A stretch of DNA of 64,000 nt from Mitsuaria chitosanitabida ATCC BAA-476 = NBRC 102408 (GCF_001598255.1 NZ_BCYP01000035.1:1-64000), one strand, 5' to 3'. Shown: positions 54,180 to 63,827, numbered from the stretch's first letter. Numbers and translations: made by a program. Notes: generated by a model not told the origin, from the letters alone.

Positions 54180-55721
54180 TCAGTCCTCGCGCGTGGCCTG
54201 CGACAAGCCGTCGGCCACCGCCTCGTCACTTTCCAGCGATCCCAGCGCCCGGCGCAGGCTGCTCGCGCTCGGCTTGTCGACGAAGACGCACTGCTTGTTG
54301 TGCCGCTTGCAGTGGTCCTTCACGCGCCAGTAGGCGTCGTGGCTGATGCAGCCGGTCTGGCAGATCACCAGGTCCGCCGCCGCCAGGCTCGCATCGAGCT
54401 TGGCCACCGCGTCCTCCTCGCCGCCGTCGTGGTGCAGGAAGCGGCCGCCGGTGCGCTCGATCAGCTGGCGGTAGATCGGCACCACCGCCGGCCGGCCGCC
54501 GACGCACAGCACCGAGCGCTCGTCCAGCGAGGGCAGGCTCGCCTCGGTCGCGGGCGTGGCCTCCAGGCGCTGCGCCAGGCGCGCCTGCTGTTGCTCCCTC
54601 TGGGACAGGGCCGCCTGCAGGTCGTCCGCGCGACGCTGCCCGCGCTCCTCCTGCTGGCGCGAGGCCAGCAGCGCGCGCTCCAGCTGATGGATGCGCTCCT
54701 GCTGCGCCTGGAGCTGGCGGGCCTGCTCGTGGCGATGACGCAGGCCGGGGATGCTCTCCTCCAGCTGCTGCATCTCGTCGCGCAGCCCGGCGGCCAGCGT
54801 GTCGCGCGCCATCAGCTCGCCGCGCAGGCGCAGGCACTCGGCCTGGGACTGCTCCAGCTCCCGCGCCCGTTCGGCGAGCAGCCGCGTGCTGCGCGACTGC
54901 GCCTGGGCCAGCTCGCGGCCCAGCACGGCGTTCTCGTCCGCGAGCTCCTCCATGCGCTGCAGGTCGGCCCGGTTGGCCGACCCGACCTGGTGCTGCAGCA
55001 TGTGGATGTCCCGCAGCACCTGCTCCTGCAGCGCGGCGTCGCAGCGCGCATGCGTCAGCGCGCCCCACAGCGCGCCGGCGACGTCGTTGCCCTGCAGCGC
55101 GGCGGTCCACCACCGCGTCAGCGCCTCGGCGGTCTTGTGCTGGGAGGACTGGCGCATCGCCATCGCGTAGCGCTGGTCCAGCTCCTTCTGCAGCATCTCG
55201 GAGATCCCGCTGCGGCGCGCGCATTCGTTGATCGCGCCGCAGTGCAGCTCGTAGTCGTTGGCCAGCGCCTGGCCACCGAGCGCCTTGCCCAGCTTGCGCC
55301 GCAGCACCGGCATCGGCAGGCACACGCCGATCACCGGACACAGGGCCTGCGACGGGAGCTCCCACAGCCGTCGGCGGCGCGAGCCGCGATGCACCGGGGT
55401 CTCGTCGGCGGGCGCTCCGCCGGTCGCGGAGTAGCTCGTGGGCGTGGCGCCGCCTCCGCCATCGAGGTCCGCGCCCGCACCGACACCGGCGGCCGTGACA
55501 CCGCTCGCGGTCCCCGCACGGCCGTTCCCGCGCGCGAGGGCCTGCGCCATCGGCAGGCCCGCGACCGCGGCGGGCACGGCCGGCACCTCGCCGAAGGGCG
55601 CCGCCGGATTTGTCAGCGCGTTGGCGGCCGACGCGAACACCGACGCGCCGCCGGAGGAGCGCGGTGCGTCCGCGCGTGCCAGCAGATCGGTCAGCGAAAG
55701 GGGGGAAGGCTTGTCGCACAT
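54180..55721 (-). CDS. DUF2325 protein with long coiled coil, last gene of heme locus
   Basis: 513 residues. The first 110 are disordered and Ala/Gly-rich. A conserved helical part includes LCPVIGVCLPMPVLRRKLG, and residues 265-400 form a long Gln/Glu/Arg coiled coil. The DUF2325 domain fills the last 110: VLCVGGRPAVVPIYRQLIERTGG, CQTGCISHDAYWRVKDHCKRHNKQCVFVDKPSASSL. DUF2325 has no settled function; the cysteines and position after tonB suggest an iron- or heme-linked role. Confidence 0.8.
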   Translation of the reverse strand: MCDKPSPLSLTDLLARADAPRSSGGASVFASAANALTNPAAPFGEVPAVPAAVAGLPMAQALARGNGRAGTASGVTAAGVGAGADLDGGGGATPTSYSATGGAPADETPVHRGSRRRRLWELPSQALCPVIGVCLPMPVLRRKLGKALGGQALANDYELHCGAINECARRSGISEMLQKELDQRYAMAMRQSSQHKTAEALTRWWTAALQGNDVAGALWGALTHARCDAALQEQVLRDIHMLQHQVGSANRADLQRMEELADENAVLGRELAQAQSRSTRLLAERARELEQSQAECLRLRGELMARDTLAAGLRDEMQQLEESIPGLRHRHEQARQLQAQQERIHQLERALLASRQQEERGQRRADDLQAALSQREQQQARLAQRLEATPATEASLPSLDERSVLCVGGRPAVVPIYRQLIERTGGRFLHHDGGEEDAVAKLDASLAAADLVICQTGCISHDAYWRVKDHCKRHNKQCVFVDKPSASSLRRALGSLESDEAVADGLSQATRED

Positions 55722-55733
55722 GGCGTCGGACTC

Positions 55734-56504
55734 CTACTGCAAGGTGGACGGCTGGAGCGCGAAGCGCACCGGGTATTCGACCCAGCTGACCAGCTTCTGA
55801 TCGCCCCGACGGGCCGGGAGATAGGGACAGGACTCGGCGACGCGGCGCGCCGCCTCGTCCAGCAGCCGCCAGCCGCTGCCGCCGGCCACGATCACCTCGG
55901 CCGCGCGGCCGTCGGCATCGACCTTCACCCGCAGCAACACCTGACCCTGGATGCCGCGCTCACGCAGCAGGGCGGGGTAGTGGCGCGCGGTCTGGCGGTC
56001 GCTGCAGACCTGGTGGTCGGCGGGGAAGGCCGCGGGCGAGTCGGCCGAGGGGCGCGCCGCCGGGGCGGCGATCGGTGACGGGGGCGGGGACGTGCTCGAT
56101 GAAGCGACCGTGATCGCGGAGGTCATCGGCGCCGGCGTGATCTGCGGTGACGGCGCGGCATCGGCACCGGCCGCCGTGGGCGCGTCGAAGCGCGGCGACG
56201 GCGTCGCGGGCGAAAGGGGCGGGGCGACGGATGGCGCGGTCGTGATCTGCACGGTCGGTGGGGGAATGTCCGGCGAGGGCGGGACCCTCAGTGCCGAGGG
56301 CGGCAGGGCGACGAGCAACGGCGCCATGGCGGTCGCCACCGAGGCCGTCTTCGCCGACGGCGGCAGCAGTCGCGCGCTGATCGGGACCGAACCGGGCAGG
56401 GGCGCGCGCGTCGGGGCGAAGGCGCTCGCCAGGGCGAGCAGCATCGCCGCGTGGACGCCACCCGTCACCGCCCAGCCGGTCCACCGCGCGCCGGAGCGAT
56501 TCAC
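55734..56504 (-). CDS. tonB: Energy transducer TonB
   Basis: 256 residues. An N-terminal membrane helix (GWAVTGGVHAAMLLALASAF) is followed by a Pro/Ala/Ser-rich periplasm-spanning linker and a TonB C-terminal domain (HYPALLRERGIQGQVLLRVKVDADGRAAEVIV). It passes proton-motive energy from ExbBD to the outer-membrane receptor. It overlaps the hmuV stop by four bases (ATGA), so it is dedicated to this heme locus; no exbBD genes are in the window. Confidence 0.88.
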   Translation of the reverse strand: MNRSGARWTGWAVTGGVHAAMLLALASAFAPTRAPLPGSVPISARLLPPSAKTASVATAMAPLLVALPPSALRVPPSPDIPPPTVQITTAPSVAPPLSPATPSPRFDAPTAAGADAAPSPQITPAPMTSAITVASSSTSPPPSPIAAPAARPSADSPAAFPADHQVCSDRQTARHYPALLRERGIQGQVLLRVKVDADGRAAEVIVAGGSGWRLLDEAARRVAESCPYLPARRGDQKLVSWVEYPVRFALQPSTLQ

Positions 56505-57388
56505 GGTCTCGACTCCACGCGGTGGTCACCGCCCTCGGCGCGTGAGATCGCGCCCGCGGGTCGTGGGCCGGCCGTGCCGCCGCCTTCGATGGCGCCGCCA
56601 CGGTCGGTCGCGCCGATCGCCCCGGCCATCATCGGCAGGATCGCCAGGCCGTGCTCGTCGCGCAGCAGCCGCAGGCGCGTGTCGTAGAGCTGCTCCAGCA
56701 GGGGCAGCGTGGCCGGCAGCGCGTCGCAGTCGGCGATCAGGCGCCCGCCTTTCATCAGCCAGAGCCGGTCGAAATGATTCAGCGCCAGATTGAGGTCGTG
56801 TAGCACCGCGACCAGCGCGTGCCCGCGCCGGTTCGCGAAGTCCGTCATCGAGGCCATCAGCGACAGGCTCAAGCCGGGGTCCAGCGCGGCGACCGGCTCG
56901 TCGACCAGCAGCAGACCGTCGCGCGCGTCCCAGGCCTGCGCGAAGACACGGGCCAGCTGCACGCGGGCCTGCTCGCCGCCGGACAGCGTGTCGAAGCGGC
57001 GGCCGGTCAGGTGCTCGGCCTGGGCCTGGACCAGGGCCTCGCGGACGATGCTCTCCTGGCGGCCGTCGCCCTGTCGCGCGACGCGGCCCAGCGCGACCAC
57101 CAGTTCCACCGGCAGCCCGAAGGCGACGCCGTGCTGCTGCGGAAGCACCGCGCGGCGGCGCGCGAGATCGCCCGAGGTCCAGCTCGACAGCGGCCGGCCT
57201 GCGAAGCTCAGCGTGCCGGCACCGGACTTGAGCTCCCGCGCGATCAGGCGCAGCAGCGTGGACTTGCCGGCCCCGCTGGGACCGAGGATGGCGACGCGCT
57301 CGCCGGCCTCGAGCCGCAAGCTCAGCGGGCCGATGGCGGCGCTGCCCAGCGACACGCGCACGTCCTGCAAGGTCAGCAAGGCGCTCAT
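56501..57388 (-). CDS. hmuV: Heme ABC transporter ATP-binding protein HmuV
   Basis: 295 residues. Walker A is GPSGAGKS, the ABC signature is LSGGEQARVQLARV, Walker B is LLLVDEPVAALD, and the H loop is HDLN. It powers import of heme across the inner membrane with HmuU. Its start overlaps the hmuU stop by one base (TGATG). The C-terminal 35 residues are a non-conserved Gly-rich extension. Confidence 0.92.
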   Translation of the reverse strand: MSALLTLQDVRVSLGSAAIGPLSLRLEAGERVAILGPSGAGKSTLLRLIARELKSGAGTLSFAGRPLSSWTSGDLARRRAVLPQQHGVAFGLPVELVVALGRVARQGDGRQESIVREALVQAQAEHLTGRRFDTLSGGEQARVQLARVFAQAWDARDGLLLVDEPVAALDPGLSLSLMASMTDFANRRGHALVAVLHDLNLALNHFDRLWLMKGGRLIADCDALPATLPLLEQLYDTRLRLLRDEHGLAILPMMAGAIGATDRGGAIEGGGTAGPRPAGAISRAEGGDHRVESRP

Positions 57389-58458
57389 CACGCACTCCCC
57401 ATGCGGCGCACCGCGCCACGCAGCAGGAACAGGAACCAGGGCGCGCCGATCAGCGCGCTGAACACGCCGACGGGGATCTCCGCCGGAACGGCCAGCGTGC
57501 GCGCGAAGGCGTCCGCGACGACCAGCAGCAGCGCGCCCGACAGCATCGCGTTGGGCAGCACATGGCGCTGGTCCGAGCCGACGAGCTGGCGCGCCAGGTG
57601 CGGCGCCATCAGCCCGATGAAACCGATGCTGCCGCACCAGGCGACGGCCAGCGCCGACAGCAGCGCGACGATCGCGATCGCCCGCAGGCGGAGCTTGTCG
57701 ACCTCGATGCCGACGTGCGCCGCGGCCGCCTCGCCGAGCGCCAGCGCGTTCAGGCGCGGGGCCATGCGCCAGGCCACGATGCCGAGCAGCAGCAGCGCGC
57801 CGCCCATCACGGCGGCCATGGTCCAGTTGGCGCCGGCCAGCGAGCCCAGCGTCCAGAAGTTGATCGCGCGCAGCTGCTCGTCGTTGGCGATGAAGCTGCA
57901 CAGGCCCACGATGGCGAAGGCCATCGCCTGCAAGGCCAGGCCGCACAGCAGCAGCGCCGCGATCGAGCCCGGCGCCAGCCAGCGGGACAGGCGCTCCAGC
58001 GCGAAGCACACCGACAGCGCGCCGGCGAACCCCACCAGCGGCAGCAGCCACAGGCGCGCCTCCGGCGGGATCACCGCGTGCAGGCTGGCGAAGACGGTCA
58101 GCGTCAGCGCCACCGACGCGGCCGCGCCGCTGGTCACGCCCAGCAGGCTGGGCTCGGCCATCGGGTTGCGGAACAGCGCCTGGCTCAGCGCGCCGGCCAG
58201 TCCCAGCGAAGCGCCCACCGCCAGCGTCAGCCCGATGCGCGGCAGCCGCAGCTGCCACAGCACATGCGCGCCGCCCGTCTTGGGCGCGTCGCTCCACGGG
58301 CCGTTGAACCAGTCGGCCAACGCGATCGGGACCGCGCCGAACTGCACCACCACGACCACCGCGATCGCCAGCGCGAGCGACAGCAAGGCCGGGCGCGACC
58401 AGGCGCGGCGCGATGCGCGATCGCGCGGCGCGGGCAGGGTGGAACCGAGCGTGCTCAC
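57388..58458 (-). CDS. hmuU: Heme ABC transporter permease HmuU
   Basis: 356 residues from a GTG at 58458 that overlaps the hmuT stop (GTGA). FecCD-type permease with about ten membrane helices: LRLPRIGLTLAVGASLGLAGALSQALFRNPMAEPSLLGVTSGAA near the start and GSIGFIGLMAPHLARQLVGSD, the coupling region for the ATPase. It moves heme from HmuT into the cytoplasm. Confidence 0.92.
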   Translation of the reverse strand: MSTLGSTLPAPRDRASRRAWSRPALLSLALAIAVVVVVQFGAVPIALADWFNGPWSDAPKTGGAHVLWQLRLPRIGLTLAVGASLGLAGALSQALFRNPMAEPSLLGVTSGAAASVALTLTVFASLHAVIPPEARLWLLPLVGFAGALSVCFALERLSRWLAPGSIAALLLCGLALQAMAFAIVGLCSFIANDEQLRAINFWTLGSLAGANWTMAAVMGGALLLLGIVAWRMAPRLNALALGEAAAAHVGIEVDKLRLRAIAIVALLSALAVAWCGSIGFIGLMAPHLARQLVGSDQRHVLPNAMLSGALLLVVADAFARTLAVPAEIPVGVFSALIGAPWFLFLLRGAVRRMGSA

Positions 58459-59330
58459 ACGGATTTGCCGCCGGGCGCGTGCAGCCCCTGCGCCAGCGTC
58501 TTCAGCGCCAGCGGCGTGCGGGGCCCGAAACCGAGCAGCGTCATCGTCTCCATGACGACGACGCGGCGCTGCTGGCCGGCCGGCGTCTGCGCCAGCCCGG
58601 GCAGCTTGAGCAGCCCGTCGATGCCGCCGCTGGCCTCGACGCCTTGCGACGTCGCCAGGATTACGTCCGGGGCCGCGGCGATCGCGGATTCCGGCGCGAG
58701 CATCTTGTAGCCCTGCGCGTCGCCCAGCGCGTTGACGCCGCCGGCGTAGCCGATCATGGCGTCCGCGCCGGTGCCGCCCCCCGCGATGCGCGCCTGGTTG
58801 GCGGCGTTCGACAGGATGAAGATCACGCGCGGCGCGCGGTGGCCGGCGGCGACCTGCGTCACCAGTTGGCGGCTCGCAGCCCATTCGGTCTGCAGGCGCT
58901 GGACGAGCGCCGCGGCTTGCGTCTGGCGGCCCAGCAGCTCGCCGAGCGTCCGGGTCCGTTCGATCACGCCTTCGAAGCGGTTCTCGGCGCGCAGCACGTG
59001 CAGCGGCACCTTGGCTGTCTCCAGCTGGCGCAGCACCGCGGGCGGACCGGCTTCCTCGGTCGCGACGATCATCGTCGGCGCCAGCGACAGCAGGCCCTCG
59101 GCGGCCAGCGTGCGCGCGTAGCCCACGTTGGGAAGCCGGGTCGCGGCGACCGGGTACAGCGAGGTGCTGTCCACGCCGACCAGCTCGCCTTGCGCGCCCA
59201 GTTCATAGATGAGCTCGGTCAGCGCGCCGCCGACGCTGATGACGCGGCGGGCGGCGGCCCGGGCCGGCACGACCACCGGCAGCAGCGCCGCGGCCGGCGC
59301 CATCGCGAGCAGGTGGCGGCGGCTCAGCAC
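58455..59330 (-). CDS. hmuT: Periplasmic heme-binding protein HmuT
   Basis: 291 residues from a GTG at 59330, chosen because it begins a twin-Arg-like signal (SRRHLLAMAPAAALLP). The body has RRVISVGGALTELIYELGAQGELVGVD and a following class III binding-protein layout. It carries heme from the receptor to HmuUV. The start overlaps the hemS stop by a few bases. Confidence 0.88.
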   Translation of the reverse strand: MLSRRHLLAMAPAAALLPVVVPARAAARRVISVGGALTELIYELGAQGELVGVDSTSLYPVAATRLPNVGYARTLAAEGLLSLAPTMIVATEEAGPPAVLRQLETAKVPLHVLRAENRFEGVIERTRTLGELLGRQTQAAALVQRLQTEWAASRQLVTQVAAGHRAPRVIFILSNAANQARIAGGGTGADAMIGYAGGVNALGDAQGYKMLAPESAIAAAPDVILATSQGVEASGGIDGLLKLPGLAQTPAGQQRRVVVMETMTLLGFGPRTPLALKTLAQGLHAPGGKSV

Positions 59331-60418
59331 GGCACGGCCTCCGGCGCCCCTTCGACCAGGCTCTCCAGCAGGTTGCGCCAGTCGCAGCGCTCGGCCTGGC
59401 CGGGCTTGCGTTCGCCGAACATCATCGCGATCGTGCGGCCCTGCGCGTCGAACAGCTCCAGCGAGCACACCAGCCCGTCCACCGTGGGCTTGCGCACCAG
59501 CCAGGCGGAGGCGATGTGGTCCTCGCGCAGATGCAGGTTGAAGCCCGGATCCAGCACGTTGATCCACGGGCCCATCATCGCGACCTTGTGCACCGGGCCG
59601 CTGTGGATCTGGATCATCCCCGGGTTGCCGACGAAGACCATGATGGACACGCCTTCCTGGGCCGCGCGGCTGAGCAGCTCCTGCGCGCTCGACAGCGGCA
59701 GCGCCTGCGCGAAGCGCGGGTCGGCCAGGCGCAGCGCCTGGGTGCGGCTCAGGCCGTGACGCTTGAGCAGGCCGAAGAAGTCATGCGTGTCGCGCAGCGA
59801 GGCCCATTCCGAGCGGAAGGCCGCCACGTCGACCGAGTCGTCCGCCGGCTCGGCCGGGTCCTGCCAGGCGTCGGCGGTCTCCAGGCCGGGCTGCTGCTCG
59901 GTCGACAGGAAGCGCTCGACCAGCGCCTCGTAGGCGGCCAGGTCGCTCTCGGGCTTCAGGAAGATCTTGTGGATGGCGTGGCCGGCGGCGTCGAAGAACT
60001 GCAGGCTGCGCTGGATCGCGCCGTCGGACAGGGCCTCGGCGACGGCGAAGCCGTGGCGCCAGTGGCTGTAGAAGATGCGCAGGTCGATGGCGCCGGCCAG
60101 CACCAGGCCGACCAGGCGCTGCGGCCCCTGCGCGCTGGCGTCGGCGTAGACGCCGACCTTCTCGTGCACGCAGGACTCGTTGCGGGTCAGCGCCATGACC
60201 GGGCCCAGCGGCTCGATCGCGGCGATCAGGTCCTGCCACTCGGCGCGCAGGCGGCGCGCGCGCAGCGGCGATTCGCCGTCGTCGAAGGCGCCGACGTGGG
60301 CCGCGAGCAGCTCGCCCTCGGAGATGCTCAGGGCGCTGGCGATGTCGCGGTGGCGGGCCTTGCGCTCGTGACGGGCGCTGGCGAATGCCTGTCGCAGGGC
60401 GGTGAAGCTGGCGTTCAT
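59324..60418 (-). CDS. hmuS: Hemin-degrading/heme-trafficking protein HemS/HmuS
   Basis: 364 residues with the two tandem HemS-like halves (VMALTRNESCVHEKVGVYADAS; IMVFVGNPGMIQIHSGPVHKVAMMGPWINVLDPGFNLHLRED). These cytoplasmic proteins bind incoming heme and in some species release iron from it. It lies directly after the receptor gene in the same transcript. Confidence 0.9.
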   Translation of the reverse strand: MNASFTALRQAFASARHERKARHRDIASALSISEGELLAAHVGAFDDGESPLRARRLRAEWQDLIAAIEPLGPVMALTRNESCVHEKVGVYADASAQGPQRLVGLVLAGAIDLRIFYSHWRHGFAVAEALSDGAIQRSLQFFDAAGHAIHKIFLKPESDLAAYEALVERFLSTEQQPGLETADAWQDPAEPADDSVDVAAFRSEWASLRDTHDFFGLLKRHGLSRTQALRLADPRFAQALPLSSAQELLSRAAQEGVSIMVFVGNPGMIQIHSGPVHKVAMMGPWINVLDPGFNLHLREDHIASAWLVRKPTVDGLVCSLELFDAQGRTIAMMFGERKPGQAERCDWRNLLESLVEGAPEAVPC

Positions 60419-60434
60419 GTCGGGATACTCCTGG

Positions 60435-62636
60435 TCAGAAATCGGCGCGCAGGGACACCTGCAGGGCGCGGCCGGGGGCGGTGAAGGCGTCGATGGTCGA
60501 CAGCGACTTGGCGTCGTTGGCGACGCCGTTGACGTCGCTCCAGCGCCAGTACTTCTTGTCGAAGAGGTTGGTGATGGCCGCGGTGATGCGGAAGGTCTTG
60601 TCGAACCGGTACTCGCCGCCCAGGTCGATCACGTCGTACTTCTTCGGCGTGAACAGCGTGGCCGCGCTGACATCGGACGGCTTCTTGCCCGAGCTGTGCA
60701 CCCAGGTCGCGTCCATGGCCCAGGGGCCGGTCTCGTAGCGCGCGCCGAGCTTGCCGCGCAGCGGCTGCACGCTGTCCAGCGGCGTCTCGACGCCGTTGCG
60801 GATGCTGTGGCCGCGCGACTTCGCCACGGCGGCGTTCAGGTTCAGACCGGGCAGCACGTCCCAGACGATGCGCGCCTCCACGCCCTTGATGCGGGCCTGC
60901 TCCAGGTTGATGTACTGGAACACCGCCGGGTCGCTGGGCCGGAACGAGCCGCCGACCACTTCCTGCGAGATGAAGTCGCGGTAGCGGTTGTCGTAGGCGC
61001 TCAGCTGCCAGCGCAGCGTCTCGTCGAGGCGGCCGCGCAGGCCCAGCTCCCAGCTGTTGGCGTGCTCGGGCTTCAGATTCGGATTGGCGATGCTGACGTA
61101 GCCCTGCGCGGGGTTGGAGAAGCTGTTGTTGACCTGGTCCGGCGCCGGCGCGCGGAAGCCCTGCGACCACTGCACATACGGTTGCACCAGCGGCGAGGCG
61201 CGCCAGATCACGCCCAGCCGCGGCGTGACGGCCTGGTCGCTCAGCGTGACCGCGTTGCCGGTGTAGCCGGCGGACTTGGGCGAGAGCTTGTAGTGCTCGA
61301 AGCGCAGGGCCGGGATGACGGTGAAGTCGCCTGCCTCGATCTCGTCCTGCACGAAGGCGCCCGCCAGCGTGTAGGTGGTGTCGGGGAAGGGCTTGTTGGG
61401 GAACTCGCCGGTGTTGGGCGTGCCGTCGCGCAGCGCGCGCACCTGGTTGCGGCTGGCGTCGATGCCGTAGCTCAGGCGCTGGTGGGCCAGCTGCGTCTGC
61501 GCCTGGGTGCTCAGCCCGATCAGGCGTTCCTTGTAGGTGCCGGTGCGGGTGCGGTCGGCGGCGGTGCTGCGGTCCTCGAAGGACCATTGGCGCGTCTCGC
61601 TGTCCTGCAGGTAGACGTTGGTGACGACCTGCTGCACCCACGGCGCGTTCAGGTCCTCGTAGCGGTGCTCCAGCGAGACGCGGCCGCGCTCAAGCTTGTC
61701 GCTGGCCTGCGTGCCCAGCACCGTGCCGCTGGTGGTGATGGCGCTCAGCACGTCGGTGTCGGTCTTGCGCTGGCGGTACTCGACCGTGCCCATCAGGCGG
61801 TGGTGGGCGTCGATGCGGTAGCCCAGCTTGGCCATGACGCTGTCGGTGTCGATGTCCGACGGGTTGGGTTTCGTGCGGAGCTCGTTGGGACGGCCGTCGT
61901 CGCCCCGGTTCCTGGTCTCGTGGCCGCGGCGCACCGAGGCCTGCACCAGGCTGCTCCAGTCGCCCGAGCCGAAAGCCAGCGCGGCGCTCGCGTACTTGGC
62001 GTTGTCCACGGTCGCCAAGCCGATACGCGCGGTGCCGGCGAAGGTCTTGCCGTCGACCAGCAGGTCCTCGGGCGACAGGGTGCGCAGGCTCAGCGCGCCG
62101 GCCAGGCCGTCGCTGCCGTAGGACGTCGAGGTGGGGCCGCGCAGGACCTCGGCGCCGGCCAGGCTGCTCAGGTCGACGAAGTCGGCGCGGCCGCTGTAGA
62201 ACGGGCCGAAGGAGAAGCTCTGCGGGACGCGGATGCCGTCCACCATCATGAGCACGCGGTTGCCTTCCAGGCCGCGGATGTTCAGGCCTTCGTTGCCGGC
62301 GCGGCCCAGCGAGGAGCCCACCGCGGTGAAGCGCGCCGCCATGGCGGGGACGTCGATGTCGACTTCGTCGGACAGCAGATCCTTCAGGTCGCGCGCGTCG
62401 CGGCGCTCGAGCTGCCGGCGGTTCTTCACCGTGACGGTGTTGGGCACGGCGTCGACCGAGCGCTCGGTCCGCGTCGCGGAGACGGTCAGCTCGCCGAGCT
62501 GCCGCGGCTGGTCGGTGCTGGCGCCGGAGGCCGGCGCGGCGGGCGGCTGTGCCTGGGGCGAGGTCTGTGCCTGGGCAAATGCGAGCGGGAATGCCAACGA
62601 GAGGGCGAGCGCGACGGGCGTGCGGCGCAGAAGCAT
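60435..62636 (-). CDS. hmuR: TonB-dependent heme/hemoglobin outer-membrane receptor
   Basis: 733 residues with a signal peptide (VALALSLAFPLAFAQA). The plug domain includes NRRQLERRDARDLKDLL and IRGLEGNRVLMMVDGIR. The receptor carries the heme-receptor motifs FRAPAPDQVNNSFSNP and NPNLKPE, which flank the conserved heme-binding loop, and ends in an aromatic residue as outer-membrane barrels do (SLRADF). It takes up heme using TonB energy. Confidence 0.93.
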   Translation of the reverse strand: MLLRRTPVALALSLAFPLAFAQAQTSPQAQPPAAPASGASTDQPRQLGELTVSATRTERSVDAVPNTVTVKNRRQLERRDARDLKDLLSDEVDIDVPAMAARFTAVGSSLGRAGNEGLNIRGLEGNRVLMMVDGIRVPQSFSFGPFYSGRADFVDLSSLAGAEVLRGPTSTSYGSDGLAGALSLRTLSPEDLLVDGKTFAGTARIGLATVDNAKYASAALAFGSGDWSSLVQASVRRGHETRNRGDDGRPNELRTKPNPSDIDTDSVMAKLGYRIDAHHRLMGTVEYRQRKTDTDVLSAITTSGTVLGTQASDKLERGRVSLEHRYEDLNAPWVQQVVTNVYLQDSETRQWSFEDRSTAADRTRTGTYKERLIGLSTQAQTQLAHQRLSYGIDASRNQVRALRDGTPNTGEFPNKPFPDTTYTLAGAFVQDEIEAGDFTVIPALRFEHYKLSPKSAGYTGNAVTLSDQAVTPRLGVIWRASPLVQPYVQWSQGFRAPAPDQVNNSFSNPAQGYVSIANPNLKPEHANSWELGLRGRLDETLRWQLSAYDNRYRDFISQEVVGGSFRPSDPAVFQYINLEQARIKGVEARIVWDVLPGLNLNAAVAKSRGHSIRNGVETPLDSVQPLRGKLGARYETGPWAMDATWVHSSGKKPSDVSAATLFTPKKYDVIDLGGEYRFDKTFRITAAITNLFDKKYWRWSDVNGVANDAKSLSTIDAFTAPGRALQVSLRADF

Positions 62637-62869
62637 GGTGACGAGGTCCTTGTCGTTATCGGATCTCGCACGGGCTGGCGCGTCGCGGGCTGGTGCGGCG
62701 GGCGTCTCGCGACGTCCCGGTTCTGGTTCTTCTGGAATGCGGGACCAGGCGCGGCCGGCGTGGCGTCAGCGGTCTGGTCGGCGGAACGTGGTGGCGGTGG
62801 CGGGGACCGCGGGACGCGGCGATCGGTGCCGGCAGGGCCGGGCCGACACGGATCGCCGCGCCGGGCGGC

Positions 62870-63097
62870 TCACTTGGTCAGGATCAGCTTGCCCAGCGAG
62901 GTCACGCGCAGGCGATAGAGGCTGCCGGCGTGCTCGATTTCGATCTCGCGCTCGTTGCCCAGCAAGGCCTGGCTGCTGATGCGGCGACGCTGGGCGATGG
63001 CAGCCGCTTCGACGCGCGGCGATCCTGTGACGACGCGCGCGCCATCCAGCGCGGCGGCCTGCAGGGCCTCGGTGTGGGTGTGGTGGTAGGCAGTCAT
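62870..63097 (-). CDS. hemP: Hemin uptake protein HemP
   Basis: 75 residues from the ATG at 63097. The conserved C-terminal part is RRISSQALLGNEREIEIEHAGSLYRLRVTSLGKLILTK in pieces typical of HemP. It heads the heme locus; in Burkholderia relatives HemP/HmuP acts as an activator of the receptor gene. A Fur-type promoter lies immediately upstream, so close that the mRNA may be nearly leaderless. Confidence 0.88.
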   Translation of the reverse strand: MTAYHHTHTEALQAAALDGARVVTGSPRVEAAAIAQRRRISSQALLGNEREIEIEHAGSLYRLRVTSLGKLILTK

Positions 63098-63104
63098 GTG
63101 AAGC

Positions 63105-63133
63105 ATCTTAATGAGAACGATTCGCAATAGCAA
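63105..63133 (-). promoter_or_regulatory. hemP promoter with Fur box
   Basis: On the minus strand TTGCTA (63128-63133) and TAAGAT (63105-63110) are spaced 17 bases. The Fur-like sequence aatgagaacgattcgcaat (63110-63128) fills the spacer, so Fur with iron would block the promoter. Confidence 0.8.
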
Positions 63134-63326
63134 CCTTGAATCGCGCCGATAGCGATTTTTTCTTTGTCGACCTCGGGTGGGGACCGCCAGCGGGATGGGC
63201 GCGGTGAACCGGAAACGTGCTGCGAACGCTTCGCATGCAGAGCGTGGGGGGCGGGTCTTGCCCCCACAGACGGTGTGGGATGGAGACAATGCGCGCCATT
63301 CAACGGATTTCCTCGAGGAGAAGAAC

Positions 63327-63803
63327 ATGAAGGGCGACGCCAAGGTCATCGAGTACTTGAACGCGCAGCTGAAGAACGAGCTCACCGCGATCAACCAGTA
63401 CTTCCTGCATTACCGCATGCTCAAGAGCTGGGGCTTCGAGAAGCTGGCCAAGCACGAGTACGCCGAGTCGATCGAGGAGATGAAGCACGCCGACAAGCTG
63501 ATGGATCGCATCCTGATGCTGGAAGGCCTGCCGAACCTGCAGGACCTGGGCAAGCTGTACATCGGCGAGAACGCCGTCGAGGTCCAGCACTGCGACCTGA
63601 AGATCGAGATGGGCAGCCATCCGCTGCTCAAGGAAGCCATCGCCTACTGCGAGTCGGTCCGTGACTACGTCTCGCGCGAAGTGCTGGAAGAGATCCTGTC
63701 CGACACCGAGGAACACATCGACCACCTGGAGACGCAGATCGAGCTGATCGCCCAGGTCGGTGAACAGAACTGGCTGCAGAGCCAGATGGGCGACGCCAGC
63801 TGA
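63327..63803 (+). CDS. bfr: Bacterioferritin
   Basis: 158 residues. The ferroxidase-site residues are in [22 protein letters not shown] (Glu18), [15 protein letters not shown] (Glu and His) and later [14 protein letters not shown] Met in [11 protein letters not shown] is the usual heme-ligand position (Met52). It stores iron in a 24-mer shell. A gaggagaag site precedes the ATG, and a terminator follows the gene. It is divergent from hemP. Confidence 0.93.
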   Translation: MKGDAKVIEYLNAQLKNELTAINQYFLHYRMLKSWGFEKLAKHEYAESIEEMKHADKLMDRILMLEGLPNLQDLGKLYIGENAVEVQHCDLKIEMGSHPLLKEAIAYCESVRDYVSREVLEEILSDTEEHIDHLETQIELIAQVGEQNWLQSQMGDAS

Positions 63804-63827
63804 CCGCCAGCCACGCTCATGCTTTGG

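Noticed and set aside
52809-56078. A 1089-codon plus-strand open frame running through the POT gene and antisense to the DUF2325 and tonB genes
   Set aside because: Composition is Arg/Ala/Gly-rich with no domain; it crosses well-supported genes and arises from high GC.
60402-62918. An 838-codon plus-strand frame antisense to the heme receptor
   Set aside because: It is the Val/Ala/Arg-rich complement of the receptor gene, with no recognisable product.
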